Assembly (NCBI RefSeq): GCF_000143535.2
Contig: NC_037310.1
Location: 1 to 64,000, forward strand
From: Botrytis cinerea B05.10
Taxonomy: Eukaryota; Ascomycota; Leotiomycetes; Helotiales; Sclerotiniaceae
DNA length: 64,000 nucleotides
Direction: 5' to 3'
Positions 51,301-62,705 of this stretch are shown piece by piece; the first letter of the stretch is position 1, and each line of letters starts with the position of its first letter. Made by a program: the position numbers and the translations under genes. The notes beneath the pieces were generated by a model. It made no database searches. It saw only the letters and a list, made by a program, of their open reading frames with translations, and was not told where the DNA came from.

Positions 51301-52746
51301 TGAGTTTATACTTGCGCGACAAACAGAAAAGCCTTTTGGCCAAGGTGTCATTTTTTGAACAACCTCTATCCTTCCACCCTTAAAATCGACTATTGAACAG
51401 TCAGTGCATGATCTTAGTAGCTGCACTGTACAACTTACTTTTGGGATTCAATTTTTTTATACCAATTGTTGCTGGTATCGTGCGTTTTTCCATAGCTAAG
51501 CATACTTTTATTATACTTGCCAAGGCACTGGCTGCTTCGCTGTGTCCAACATTGGTTTTCACCTAGAAGATTAATTATTATAAATGATACACTCAGACAA
51601 TGTAACATACCGATCCAACAAGAAGTTTCTGTCTGTCCGTGCCGTTAAAGAAAAAATTTCCAACACCCTTAATCTCTATTGGATCTCCAACTTGAGTACC
51701 AGTGCCATGTGTCTCGAAATATGAGGTATCTCTTGGGTCCAGACCGGCGAATTCATAGGCTGTACGCATTACAGTCTCATGTCCCTTCGCACTTGGCTGG
51801 GTGATGCCACTGGTTTTTCCATTCGCATTCGTAGCTGTGCCTCTAATTACACCACGTATAGGATCATTGTCCCGAATGGCATCAGACAAACGCTTCAAAA
51901 AAATTGCACCAACACCTTCAGCACGGCCATATCCATCAGCTGACTCGTCGAAAGTATGACAAGTAGATGTAGCTGATAGAACGCCAACTTTGTCTGTACT
52001 CATCTGGGTTTCTACGGCGAGCATCAGATTTGTACCACCAACTACCGCAGCATCAATTTCTTTCGTCTGTAGCGCTCTGCAGGCAATATGCAGAGAGTAA
52101 AGAGAGGAAGAGCAAGCCGTGTCAATTGTGAGACTATTGGCACACTCTCAGTTGTGCACCTGGAAATGAGTTGACAGGAAACTTACCTCGGACCACAAAG
52201 ATCAAAAAGATAACTAACTCGGTTGCTAATTATAGTGTAACCAGAACCTAATAAACTATAAGGCTTCGGATTGTTGTGATCTCGATGACCTTGAAGGTAG
52301 TAGTCGGAAGTGAAATTTCCAATATAACAACCTGTATTGGAGCCCGACAATTGGCTCAGCGTAATCCCACCGGACTCAAAAGACTCGTAAACACACTCCA
52401 GCAACTTTCTTTGTTGAGGATCCATTGCCTTCGCCTCCTCTTGTACAATACCGAAAAACGCCGGGTCAAATTTCCAAATATCCTCATTAATGAAATAACC
52501 ACCTTCTGGAGTTAAAGAACCAGGTCGAGCCTTATTTGCATGAAAGCCATCAATGTTCCAGCGTGATAATGGCGGCCTCGAAAGTCCAGAACGTTCCTCG
52601 GCAAGCATCTTCCAGAACTCATCTGGGGTATCTGAGTCGCCTGGGAAGCGACATCCTGAACGTCTATTAGCTACTTCGTTTCTTTCAAAAAACAAATATA
52701 ATAACTTACCCATGCCAATGATGGCAACAGGCTCTGGAAAAGACAT
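45347..52746 (-). CDS. BOA9: Highly reducing type I polyketide synthase, KS-AT-DH-(MT remnant)-ER-KR-ACP
   Basis: Nine exons on the minus strand (52710-52746, 52187-52655, 51611-52133, 51439-51562, 47533-51389, 46789-47483, 46578-46740, 46218-46526, 45347-46162) give about 2,330 residues. [10 protein letters not shown] with Cys176, ETHGTGT and [25 protein letters not shown] near 555 and GHSSG with Ser649. DH: His981 in [12 protein letters not shown] short [12 protein letters not shown] stretch near 1365 recalls a lost methyltransferase, whose SAM loop is missing. [15 protein letters not shown] near 1769, intact. [12 protein letters not shown] near 1970. ACP: FGMDSM with Ser2287. No thioesterase domain. 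It probably makes an unmethylated reduced acyl chain, in keeping with the side chain of botcinic acid (inference). Confidence 0.93.
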
Positions 52747-53364
52747 GGTTATGATAATTGCAATAGTAATGTACGTAAAAAATTAACAAATGAATATAAC
52801 GATTGATAGAAAGTAGAGAATATTGGAAATCAATTTGTGATAAGATATCTGAATTCGATGAAATCTAGAAATCGTATTAGGTAGATGCAGATCTGTGGCA
52901 GGAACCATGAGCTCTTTGTGGGGGAGCATCGTCTCTACATAAAGCTTATTCACCTTTCTCCATGTTTGCGGTTTCGTGTGGCCTTCCAACGGTGATGTGG
53001 GTCCTCGGTTTCCGTTCTTCCAGGTGTAATGTTACATCGGATTCCGATTGTTCGAGAGCACGGGCAGCTTTGAGGAAACAAAGCAACTGAACTCAAATTG
53101 AAGCGTTAGAATCGAACAAAGTATTCAATCTTGGCTTCATTATTGTAGTCTCATGCAATATTCTTAAACTTAGATTTTTGTAATCTATAGGCAATATAAT
53201 ATATAATAAAAATACAAGTATTCGCGTCTGCATATGAATATCCCTCCACGTTTCCAGCTACTCTCATGCCATGACTAATCGCCAAGCCTCCTCAAGGTTG
53301 AAATTCAAAACTGTGCCAACTTCGACGTCAAGAACGTTTATCCTGGTGTTTTAATTGTGTCTAT
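52747..53364 (-). promoter_or_regulatory. BOA9 upstream / BOA10 downstream spacer
   Basis: Holds the BOA9 promoter and the BOA10 3' untranslated region. The palindrome-like CGGTTTCCG lies at 53006-53014, about 260 bases before the BOA9 ATG. No gene is seen. Confidence 0.4.
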
Positions 53365-54348
53365 TCATAAAGCCGAAATTACTATGCTACTATTCAGCTT
53401 GGAATCCAGTAATATGCCAGTCTCTGGTTTGGAATCTAGCAGATCCAGAGCTTCCCTCAATTTCGTACTCAACTCCGGTAGCTACAAAAATTCACGTCAG
53501 TCAATCAGAAACTGGAGGCTCTAGAGGTAGCAACTCACATATGAAGGAGTGAAGATGCTAAAATGATCACCGTCAACTCGAAGCTCTTCAACTATAAAGT
53601 TGTACGGATACTTTTGCCAACCTAAAGCATATTCTTCACGAAACCAGTCGACCTCTACAACCTTCTCTGTCGGTACTACCTTGAGTGCCCTTATAAAAAC
53701 AGCGGGTGGCGGTCGTCTGAATCTCGATCCATCGTTAACATGCATGTACCTTTTAAAGTGAAAGAATGAAGAGACTGTACCTTCCGTTTTCCCAAGTTGG
53801 CAACTCCCAGACTGAGAGCGCATGGATAATATCATTCACAGCTTGCTGCTGTGCCAATCTACTCTTTGCTGTTTGATCCGGTACGACTGGAATATGAAAC
53901 TGAACTGGTGGTGAATTCTTTGGTCGCCAGTCCGGAAAATCAGGGAATGGCGTATCTAACAAGATTATTCCAGCGACACAAAGTTCTGGAATATTCTCCA
54001 AGCACTTTGCAACTTGAATCGCTATTGACCCGCCCGCAGACCAACCTGTAGCAAACTTGAGTGATGTTATGTAGGTAAGAAAGTGGGAAACTAACCACCA
54101 AGTAGGACTTTGCCTCTGGAGACTTTACCCCGGATGTATCCAGCATACAACTCACCCATTCCTTTGATACCATGTTCAAAAGTACCGCCATCATTGAGGT
54201 GTGGATATGATACTCCCCATACGTTGCGGTTTAAGCTTTCAAGGAAGTAATAGGGTAAAACCGTTCCACCACCATCATGAAATAGGAATAATGGAATTGC
54301 AGATTTGTATCGCCGAGGGGCTTTCTGGATTAAAACTGGATTCTCCAT
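53365..54348 (-). CDS. BOA10: Stand-alone thioesterase, alpha/beta hydrolase
   Basis: Four exons on the minus strand (54096-54348, 53781-54045, 53539-53716, 53365-53481) give 270 residues, the normal size of a free thioesterase. LFHDGGGT near the N-terminus precedes the nucleophile elbow GWSAGG with Ser87. VDGDHFSIF provides the likely catalytic His224, and an acidic residue is expected around DTPFPDF. Splicing across the first intron restores the elbow. For the second intron a 31-nt alternative keeps frame, but the 64-nt choice is more usual. Neither PKS of the cluster has a release domain, so BOA10 probably hydrolyses or transfers a chain from one of them. It is divergent from BOA11. Confidence 0.87.
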
Positions 54349-54717
54349 ATTCTATAATAGACTATATTTAAAAAGAAGTTGAATGCGTGATAAGAAATCT
54401 CCAAGAACTCTTGATGAATTCGATTCGGGGACGAAACAAGACAAAATACCAACTAGAAAGAAGATGGGAAATTTTTGATCACCAGTAAGGTGAATATTCG
54501 GGTTTAATGACCGGTGGCCGGAAACCCAGACAGGTTGTGGATATCCCGCGGACCTTGGAAAGTGTCTCCCAGTTCATTTACATCACAGAATACAGAGAGC
54601 ACAGCCCCATCAGACATTACACAGTTCAAAAGCTCTGCGGTCTTTGACGTTCAATGAAAATCAATTTTCTACCCATTTTCTCGAAAAATATCTAGCAGCG
54701 CTCCCCCCAATCAGGCA
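54349..54717. promoter_or_regulatory. Divergent BOA10/BOA11 promoter region
   Basis: A 369-base shared upstream region. CCGGAAACCC at 54518-54527 sits about midway, 170-190 bases from either ATG. GGTGGCCG occurs beside it and again upstream of BOA12 near 56774. Confidence 0.4.
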
Positions 54718-56130
54718 ATGGCTTCCGCGACCAAAACTTTAATCACTGAGTTGACGCCACTAGATCACCTCATGCCTCGAACATATGTAATCGGTATGAA
54801 TTACATTTGGCCAATCTCTCGCCGCAGTAACATTGAAGATATCCATAAACACTTGAAGCGCGGTTTGGAGCAGACTATAAAGGAAATCCCTTTTCTTGGC
54901 GGGTCTGTCGTCCCTACGGGTTCTCCTGGAAAGTTTTGCATCGAAACTTTACCTGGAGATTTCGAAGGAAATCAATTGATATTCAATGATCTCCGTACCG
55001 GAAGTGGGAATTCATGGCCAAATTCATACAAGAATTTAAGAAAGGCAAGGTTTCCGAGTACTCTCTTCACAGACGACTGCCTCAGTCCAGTGAAAGGGTA
55101 TATGACTCGGGAAAGACTGCCAGTTATAGCTGCTCAGGCAAACTTCATTGATGGAGGATTGATTCTTCATCTGAGTGTCCTTCATACAGCATGTGATGTA
55201 CTTGCCTGGAATAACATCCTCTCTATTCTATCGAAGAACGTGAAAGCTTCTTGGCCCACCGAAGCCGAAGTGTCCCTCAATGACGACTTGCAAGACTACA
55301 AGGTCTTACCTAGCTTTCTTGATAGATCCCCACTCATGCGCGGAAATCTTAACGTTGAGCGAATGGATGTTCGAGAATACAAGCTACAACTTGCCAATTC
55401 AAAGCTCGAAGATCCGAGAAATCACCTTATCAACCCTCCCCCAAAGTCAATTACTGAGATGGAAAATGCCCTCTTCTGCATTTCCAACTCAAAATTGGGA
55501 GAGCTCAGAGATTCTATCTCAGCAGAAGGTTCAGCAACATCCTGGTTAACAGTGAACGATGCACTGGCTGCGTTAATGTGGTGTTGCGTCAACCGTGCCA
55601 GAATATCGAACGGGAGCCAAAAACTTTTACGGGGAAATTTATCTGTTGCATATGATGGTCGAACAGTTCTTGATCCACCACTGCCCAAGAGATTTATGGG
55701 AAATTCCGCTCTGGGGTTTCCCATCACCCTTGATATTCATCCAAAGTCCGTTTTTGAAGCAGCACTTGCTATCTCCGAGTCACGAAACGATTTTAATGAT
55801 AAGCATATAAGAGACATTATCGGGTTCTTAGATGGCTTGGGCGATATTACGCAGGAACGTGTATCATATGCCAAGACTCTAAATCCTATTTTGGTCATTA
55901 GTAATTTGAAAGATATGGGGTTTTATGAGCAGGACTGGGGTGGAAGTTTGGGATTTCCGGATGCTTTGAGGATGGCCAATCCTTTCTTAGACTACATTCC
56001 TAGAGTAGTACCGATGCCGGCACAGCGGAATGGGAATGTATATTTGATTGTTTGGATCGAGAAATCAGCAGCCAAGAGATTGAGGGAGGACGAAACTTGG
56101 AACAAATGGATTACGCCTGTATTCGAGTAA
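54718..56130 (+). CDS. BOA11: BAHD / trichothecene 3-O-acetyltransferase-like acyltransferase
   Basis: A single 470-residue exon. HTACD at 156-160 is the catalytic HxxxD of the BAHD-type and fungal acetyltransferase fold, and DWGGSLGFP near 405 corresponds to the structural DFGWG loop. The length is usual for the family. Such enzymes move an acyl group from CoA to a hydroxyl, with His as base. In this cluster it could attach the side chain made by BOA9, or an acetyl group, to the BOA6-derived core; the sequence cannot tell which. It shares its promoter region with the thioesterase BOA10, which suggests coupled roles in chain release and esterification. Confidence 0.88.
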   Translation: MASATKTLITELTPLDHLMPRTYVIGMNYIWPISRRSNIEDIHKHLKRGLEQTIKEIPFLGGSVVPTGSPGKFCIETLPGDFEGNQLIFNDLRTGSGNSWPNSYKNLRKARFPSTLFTDDCLSPVKGYMTRERLPVIAAQANFIDGGLILHLSVLHTACDVLAWNNILSILSKNVKASWPTEAEVSLNDDLQDYKVLPSFLDRSPLMRGNLNVERMDVREYKLQLANSKLEDPRNHLINPPPKSITEMENALFCISNSKLGELRDSISAEGSATSWLTVNDALAALMWCCVNRARISNGSQKLLRGNLSVAYDGRTVLDPPLPKRFMGNSALGFPITLDIHPKSVFEAALAISESRNDFNDKHIRDIIGFLDGLGDITQERVSYAKTLNPILVISNLKDMGFYEQDWGGSLGFPDALRMANPFLDYIPRVVPMPAQRNGNVYLIVWIEKSAAKRLREDETWNKWITPVFE

Positions 56131-56920
56131 GTAATAGAAACCAAAAAATCGCCATTGGACATTTCGAAGGGTTGTGAACATTGAGAGCGTGGGAATTGTT
56201 GTAATTATCTGGCGTATTCAAGTTTATGTTTAGATTTACACAAATATGTTTTTCTACAAATACTGTAGATATTTCGATGTCCAGGGGTTTGCGATGTATA
56301 AGTGTTGGCTTAAAAGCTGGTCGACCTCTCTGGTCGTAAGTGTAACCAGAATCTGCTGGGCACGAAAACTGAATTTGATAAGATTTAGTATATCTTCGTA
56401 GAATCTCAAAATATGGCTGCATATCACTGCAAAGTCTTGTTCTATCACGACTCCCCGATTTCACACAGTTATATTTGAATCGATATGCATTCTTTTTGAG
56501 TCCTTGGGTTGGTAGTCTAGCGAAAATAGTATTATCCCACTCTATAGATTGGTACAACGCATTGTACAAAAGCATGTGCGCCAAACGATTGTGATCTAGA
56601 TAGCTTATGACTGCCAGACATTTTACAGAAAGAGAAATTTCACTTAAACAGTGGCATGCCGATAATATTGAGTGAAACCGAGAGATAAATTGTACCATTG
56701 ACTCAAGGCTCGGATTGAAAACTCTAAGTGTATGCAAACCGAGGCATAAGAGGATACGTGCGAGTATAGCAGCGGTGGCCGATGGGATACTGAGAACACC
56801 GGCCATAAGATAAAAGCTGAGGTGCACTCGACCTCCAAATTATCTCAAACATCTCACAACTCAATTTCTCAAATTTACATACATCGCACTCCAAGGCATC
56901 TGTATTCGACCGAGTATACA
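56131..56920 (+). promoter_or_regulatory. BOA11-BOA12 spacer
   Basis: About 790 bases of non-coding sequence. Long open frames on the minus strand lack motifs and lie opposite no recognisable gene. A GGTGGCCG site occurs at about 56774. The upstream extension of the BOA12 frame has no ATG before 56921. Confidence 0.4.
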
Positions 56921-57583
56921 ATGACAAGCCACAGATCCGAATCGAAAGCAACGATCAAAGTCCGACCACCTCCATCATTCATCGGCGGGGTGCAAGACAA
57001 ATCATGGACTCCTACTCCAGAGAACTGGCTCTATGGAGCGTGGTACATGACCCATACTTCTCAACAATATTACTGGGAGCGTACGAAGAACTTTGTCATT
57101 CAATATGAACCGGTCATGAATGGAGTCTGGCCCTGTACAAACCAAGAGCTGGTATCTCTTACTCCCCTCAACCAGCCAGAACGTATTTACACCGCCTTTG
57201 GAATTGACTCCCCCATTGCTGGCCTCGATGATGCTTGGCTGTGCCAATGTACAGGACATCTGAGCCATATATCAGACCACGTTGCATTTCTGGCCTGGGG
57301 TGCCGACTTGCAAAATGTGGACTGGGTCGTGCTGTATTCAACTCCACTGCCAGGAGCTACAGTGGGTCTTCCTGCACAAGTTGCGATCATGAGTCGCGAA
57401 CGTTTCGGTCCGGACAATACGATGGTGGAAGCAATCAAAGAAGCTCTTTGCGCTGCGGGCAATTCGGAGTTGACCAAGCTGGTGGATAATTTGCGGCCTT
57501 TGTTGCAAGAAGATCTCGGAAGTGGGCGGCCGACCTGTGAATACCACGTGGTACAAAATGTAGATTCTTTGACTAGATTCTGA
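56921..57583 (+). CDS. BOA12: Small lipocalin-like protein of unknown catalytic role
   Basis: A single exon of 220 residues. Its pattern, NWLYGAWYMTHTSQQYYW, then repeated short beta-rich segments (NFVIQYEPV, ERIYTAFGID, HVAFLAWGAD, VDWVVLYST) and a C-terminal helix (VEAIKEALCAAG), resembles small fungal lipocalin-fold proteins that begin GTWYVTHST. No signal peptide or membrane span is present. In several fungal pathways lipocalin-like proteins act as cyclases or isomerases, so a ring-closing or binding role is possible, but this is inference from shape alone. It lies between the acyltransferase and the regulator, on the same strand as both. Confidence 0.75.
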   Translation: MTSHRSESKATIKVRPPPSFIGGVQDKSWTPTPENWLYGAWYMTHTSQQYYWERTKNFVIQYEPVMNGVWPCTNQELVSLTPLNQPERIYTAFGIDSPIAGLDDAWLCQCTGHLSHISDHVAFLAWGADLQNVDWVVLYSTPLPGATVGLPAQVAIMSRERFGPDNTMVEAIKEALCAAGNSELTKLVDNLRPLLQEDLGSGRPTCEYHVVQNVDSLTRF

Positions 57584-59253
57584 TATATCTACAACACAGA
57601 TAACGGAAAAGCGTAAAATGAAATTGCCAACCAAGTCTATTAGCCATTCACAGAACGTCAGAATGACATTTCGTGGATGTGGTTATGAAGGCGATCTGCG
57701 CGCCTTCGTCTTGCGCCACTTATTACATATTGTAGCACTCAAAATAAAGTTTAGGGCTAACTCCGGGAAACCAAAATGCCACCTTTACTACTAATCAGCA
57801 GCATTGATCATCAAGGGAGAAGGAAATCTGCAATGTGTAACAATGAAGTAGAGTTTGACTTGAAAGTATAAAGTGGAAAACAATCTGCGTGAAAATGGGG
57901 GGCTTCCTGTGAATGCAATGATCACCGCTCGTTTTAAGATTGGGAGGATAATGTTTGCTTGTTTGAGATCAGCTGGGGGAGACTCCGACATGCATGTATT
58001 TTTGAAGGGAAAGATCCAAAGACGGAAACAATTCATCCCAATGGCATTCTAGTGTGAAGTTTGAACAAGATGAATCCTGACGGGAGCGATTGGAATGGCG
58101 ACACACTAGTTGGGTTTAAAGCTTATGTGAAATCACGGAAAACCAAAACACCGATCCAGGCACTTACAACAGATAATCACCTGTCAAATGGGGTCTAAGT
58201 TTCAGATTTGTCTGTTGTCCCTTATTAAATAGAACATGTGACTGTGTCTACAACTGAGGAGCATTACGAAGGTAAATGAATTGAGTTGCGTTATACCACC
58301 TTCCCTAGCCAGCCAGGATCAGTTTGTTCAGGCCAAATGGCTCTCTTAGTTGCAGAAGAAAAGCGGTGTAGTAAAGCTGTTCCATATACCTCTGTGGAGG
58401 CTTTCTTTTAAGGCTACATAGGTATTTATCACAGGTGAAAACCTTATTGTTTGCAATCAGCGAGTGAGTGACATGCTCATTATTAATGCCAGTCGCAAAA
58501 AGTAGATCCAAGTACCATCTAATAAAACCCTTGACTCTACTTTTAGGGTTTTGGTCGGCCGTCCGTTATTGTTCTAGATCACGCGTTGTTTTAAAGACCG
58601 ATTCACCCGTGTGCGTGTCATCATGCCGGTATGAGCTCGGTAACCCTAAATTCTGGGGAAATATGACTATACTTGACAGGTATGATTGAAGCCACAGATT
58701 TGCAAGGGGCCATGCGTCAAGAAAGTTACCACAATATGCCCAGGACTTTTGCTCAACACCACAAATTACTGCCTATGTCAGCTAGTAAAGCATGAATAGG
58801 GTATCCCATGTTTAAACTGACTCTATCAGAATAAACATAGACTATACACATCAGGAATTGACACTGTAGAGACGGTGAGATCTACGATTCAGTTGGTAGG
58901 AAGGCTCTTCCATATCATCTTGTGGACCACCCACCAGGGTGTAAATGGCTCCGGTAGATGCGAAAGTTAATCAAATTGAGGCGTGGAGATTCAACATGCA
59001 AGTGGTTTATGCGGGTGAGCCACTTAAGACATTTGCAAAGAGAAATCGGAAAAGATAACGATAGCTTTGATACGGATAGTAATATTTTCCGAAGACCGAT
59101 TATCAAGAAAGGCTTCAAGCATACTTTGGTTCATACATCAATTCTACCTCTTCTGCATTTGAATCAGTCAAACAACTCAATCCACTCCTCATGTCACCGT
59201 AGGTCAATTTCTTTCTTTCTATCTCCAACTTTTTGCTGAAAATCATGTTAATT
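57584..59253 (+). promoter_or_regulatory. BOA12-BOA13 spacer, long upstream region of the regulator
   Basis: About 1.67 kb of normal base composition with no frame that matches a family or has plausible splice partners. It is the longest transposon-free gap between two genes of the cluster and includes the BOA13 promoter. I see no RNA gene. Confidence 0.45.
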
Positions 59254-61091
59254 ATGGCTTCAAACAACAGACCACAAAAACCTCCAAAGCTACGACATGC
59301 TTGTAATGAATGTCATGCATCTAAGGTTAGAAACTGTTGATACCCTCCCAGAACCGTTTAAAATATTCATTTGAAGTAGGTCAGATGCAGCGGAGAACGT
59401 ACAGGATGTCGACGGTGTGTATATAATCAACAAAAATGCACCTATAGTGTCTCCATGGTGGGAAAAGTGCAAGGCCATCGGAGGCGGGCAGCAGTGACAG
59501 GAACAGCTCCTAGGCATGTTAATCCAAAGAATCACTACCCATTCGAGAGCGAAAATAAATGGCTAACAAGTTCTGCATTAGATCTGGTGCCCAGTCATTA
59601 AATATCAACACTTCAACAGAGATAATATCCGTGGCAAACGCGGACGTCATACATGATGAGGCCAACGGCAATGATTTGAACAGCAAGCCGAATGATGTAC
59701 CTGTGGAAAGTAGTGAGGGCATAACTTCTTCACCTGCGCATTGCAGCATTCTTCCAGGGGGAAACAACGGCAAAGTTACCACAAGCTCGGCACCAGAGAA
59801 TTTCTCGACGAGTTTGGAAAGCATAGATACATCATCTCTGGAGACTCCAATAATTGAACACGAATTCTCATGGGATTTTAGTTCTGACGAAAGAGCTGAT
59901 GCCCTCAACTCGCTTGCGCTCGAGAACCCCTCGAATGTAGATAGCATGAAGAATCCGGAATACGGAGACTTCGAATATGACTTTTCGATTCATGAAGTTC
60001 CTGCGACTTCTAGCTCTCAAGATGATAGCAGGAGTCCCAAGAGGCAAATTGCTGATCCAATACCGATTTCACCAGTTCCTAAATTCTATCCTTCTCGGAA
60101 AAGGACTCATTCCGACTTGTCGGAAAAACAAGCTCAACACGCACAAAACGATTTGCGATGGAGATCTCAATCCCAATCATATAAGCGTCCAACAATTTCA
60201 ACACAGCATCATAATCATAGCTTCTCTCGTGAGATGTATGAGTATCCGGAGAGTAGTGCTTCCTTCGATGCAGATTGTAGTTTTGATCGAGGTTCCACCT
60301 CCCACTCTACGACGAGTCAAACGAATATGAACCACCAAAGTATGAATCGAATACCACAGACTACACAGAGTAACAGAATCTCATTTACAGCCCAATCTCA
60401 TTACATGGTCTCTTCCATGTCCTCCTCGGTCACACATTATGAAGCTTCTTGGCGCTTCACATCAAAATGCTTCATTATAATCAGCAAACTCCAGAAATTA
60501 CTTCGAGATTCATCTTCGCTATCTCTAGATGTAATCCTTGCTACGAACAAAAGTGCAATATCTGAGCTGGCTCAAATGTTTGATAGCACATTGGCTTCAA
60601 ACACAGCAAGAAGCACAAGCCCGGAAGACTTTTTTTCTATTCACTCTGAGATTCAACCAAGTAATACCTGTGATACGTCACTATCTACAGATTTCATCCC
60701 TTTAATGGTTTATATGATCGCGCTAAAATGCATCCACGATCTCTACTCACAAGCCTGCTTCATTTTTACTCAAGACGACCATCGAAGTCGCTCACTCTCC
60801 ACTCCATCACCTCGAAACACTCCCTCCACCTCTAATTCTCCATTTTCAAATCCTTTCGGGCTTCCACAACTCGATTTTGGCACATTCAAAATCGACATTG
60901 CTGATCAAAGGAGACTATTTTCAGAAATTATAGCAAGGGAGCTTGGAAATTGCCTGAGTGCTTGTACGAGACTAAGGAGTTATTTCTTGATGCAGCCGGG
61001 TGATATAAGTACTTCGACAGGGTTGATAGAAGAGATGTTTTTGGGTATCGAAGAGGGGTTGCAGTCGATGATAAAGCGGGTCAAGATCTGA
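59254..61091 (+). CDS. BOA13: Zn2Cys6 transcription factor, AflR-like pathway regulator
   Basis: Three exons (59254-59325, 59380-59517, 59571-61091) give 576 residues. The binuclear zinc cluster has all six cysteines, at 17, 20, 27, 34, 37 and 44 (CxxCx6Cx6CxxCx6C), split by the first intron after the sixth residue past Cys17. A short basic stretch (GHRRRAA) follows. The middle is Ser/Thr-rich and of low complexity. The C-terminus (from about residue 420) resembles the AflR domain, with FGTFKIDIADQRRLFSEII and ELGNCLSACTRL. The second intron has a CTAAC branch site just before its acceptor. It is presumably a nuclear activator of the BOA genes. Confidence 0.9.
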
Positions 61092-61577
61092 TCTATGAGA
61101 ATTGGCCAAGAGAGTCAAGGTGTTGACATGATTTCAATATAGCATTTTCTGTTTCCGTTTTGCTTTTTGAATCTTGTTCTAGAAGCAGGATGATTAGAAT
61201 CAAGTTCAGACACTTCCTTTTCTTGTATCCGTAGAAAGTCTATATAGTACATCCTGATACACTATCACAATTTGGGCTATGGAATGAGTTTATTAGGTGT
61301 CATGAATTAGCCTAACTAGTCATATCTGTCTTCGCGTATCAATCCGACTTTTATATTTCCCCGAGTATTATTGATTTTGCCCCTGGATTAGCTCCATTAC
61401 ACTCGTTTCATATACGATCAGAGTTGATGAGTGATAGAAAGCACGCTAAGAGAACCAGGTGTATTAGGTAATCAGAACGATTGATGTAGTCAACTCTAAC
61501 CGACATCCCTACATCTTACACAACCTCAAATTCACCACTACTACAACTTCAAAATTTAATAATAATTTTAATTTATA
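61092..61577. other. BOA13 3' flank
   Basis: This is the 3' untranslated region and spacer up to the next transposon. No gene is seen. Confidence 0.5.
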
Positions 61578-62690
61578 ATAACATAAATTATGGTGAACTG
61601 GGTCATATGGGGAACCGGGTCACAAAATTTAATTTTCTCTATGCGATCTTGTCCTATGAACTACACATTCATTCAATTCCAATTCTAAATCACTTGAACT
61701 ACTCTCTAGCTTTTGTTTTTGAGTTTTTTCTTCTAATTCTTTAATTGAACATTTATGTGGTCATCCTCGTAGCTTTTCTCCCTTGAGCTTTTCCTCTGCT
61801 TTACATATTATTTTCAGTATTTCCTTACTACTAAAAACAAATTGACCTTGTAATTTGATTCTCTTGCCTTTAGTTCTTTTCTTTCGAGTTTCAATTACTT
61901 TCTAAATATTAGCGAATTGTTTTCGAAATAGGGCCATCTCAGCATTTTGAGATTCTACAAGTTTAATAATTTTTTTAGTATATTGACAAATTAGTGATAT
62001 AAAAGAATCACTATTTATTAAAACTGTATTAAAGATTTAATTTGCTTACCTTAACTCTATTCTATTTGGAAAAGAATTTTTGAATATAGATAAGTTTAGG
62101 CCTTGATTAATGATTCTCATTTGATAAGTAGAAGATTATTGAAAAAAGTTAAATAATAATATATCGAATATTTTTTGTAAAGAAAAAGGTACTAAATCAG
62201 TTTCTTTTTAGTCAGTTTTAATATTAAAAGAATTGAATACTTTTTTTCTAATCTTTTGAAAAAGTTCTACCCATTCAACTCTTTGGATTCGCTTTACACC
62301 AGCCCAAGAATATCAATCAATTTCCAAAGAATGATATCATTTCATTGCAATATAGGTGTAGGAGGGAATCCAGTGATGGTAAGTCGTGAAATCCATCGTA
62401 CAAGAGTATTTTCTTCTGCGTTTGAAAGGATTTGAGCCATTTCGTGGGATTGAGTACGTGATTTCATTCCAGCGATCCTAGCTATAAGAGTTAACCTAGG
62501 AACTTCAAAATGCTCTGTAGCCTTTCTAATTAATTTAAATTCTTTCAATTGAAATACAATAATAGCATTCTATATCTTCTCTTCAATTTGAGAAGGTATA
62601 AGAGGTGATTCGATATACATAGCAAAATTTATTAGGGTTTGAAGTCAGTGGTGGGCTAAATTTAACCCGGTTCCCCATAAGGTATGTTAT
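61578..62690 (-). mobile_element. Deleted pogo-type DNA transposon, 1.1 kb
   Basis: The ends are inverted repeats: ATAACATAAATTATGGTGAA at the left and, on the minus strand, ATAACATACCTTATGGGGAA at the right, 22 of 26 bases matching over 61578-61603 and 62665-62690. The left end holds ATGGTGAACTGGGTC and ATGGGGAACCGGGTC 17 bases apart. The interior has a minus-strand transposase fragment. It is less AT-shifted than the island, so it is younger, or too short or too rare to have been hit by RIP. Confidence 0.75.
62342..62548 (-). pseudogene. Pogo transposase N-terminal fragment
   Basis: The 68-residue reading contains FEVPRLTLIARIAG, the helix-turn-helix turn IPRSTLxxRIxG of pogo transposases. 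It is followed by LSNAEENTLVRWISRLTITGFPPT, the CENP-B-like LSxxEExxLVxWIxxLxxxGxPPT stretch. A stop follows, and a shifted degenerate continuation (WVELFQK) lies downstream; no DDE domain remains. Confidence 0.75.
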
Positions 62691-62705
62691 ATATTATATA
62701 ATTGA

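Noticed and set aside
53750..53780. A 31-nt intron in BOA10
   Set aside because: It keeps frame but is shorter than any other intron here. The acceptor at 53717 gives a 64-nt intron and the same frame.
56111..56827. Long minus-strand frame between BOA11 and BOA12
   Set aside because: 238 codons without any motif and overlapping the 3' end of BOA11; probably chance.
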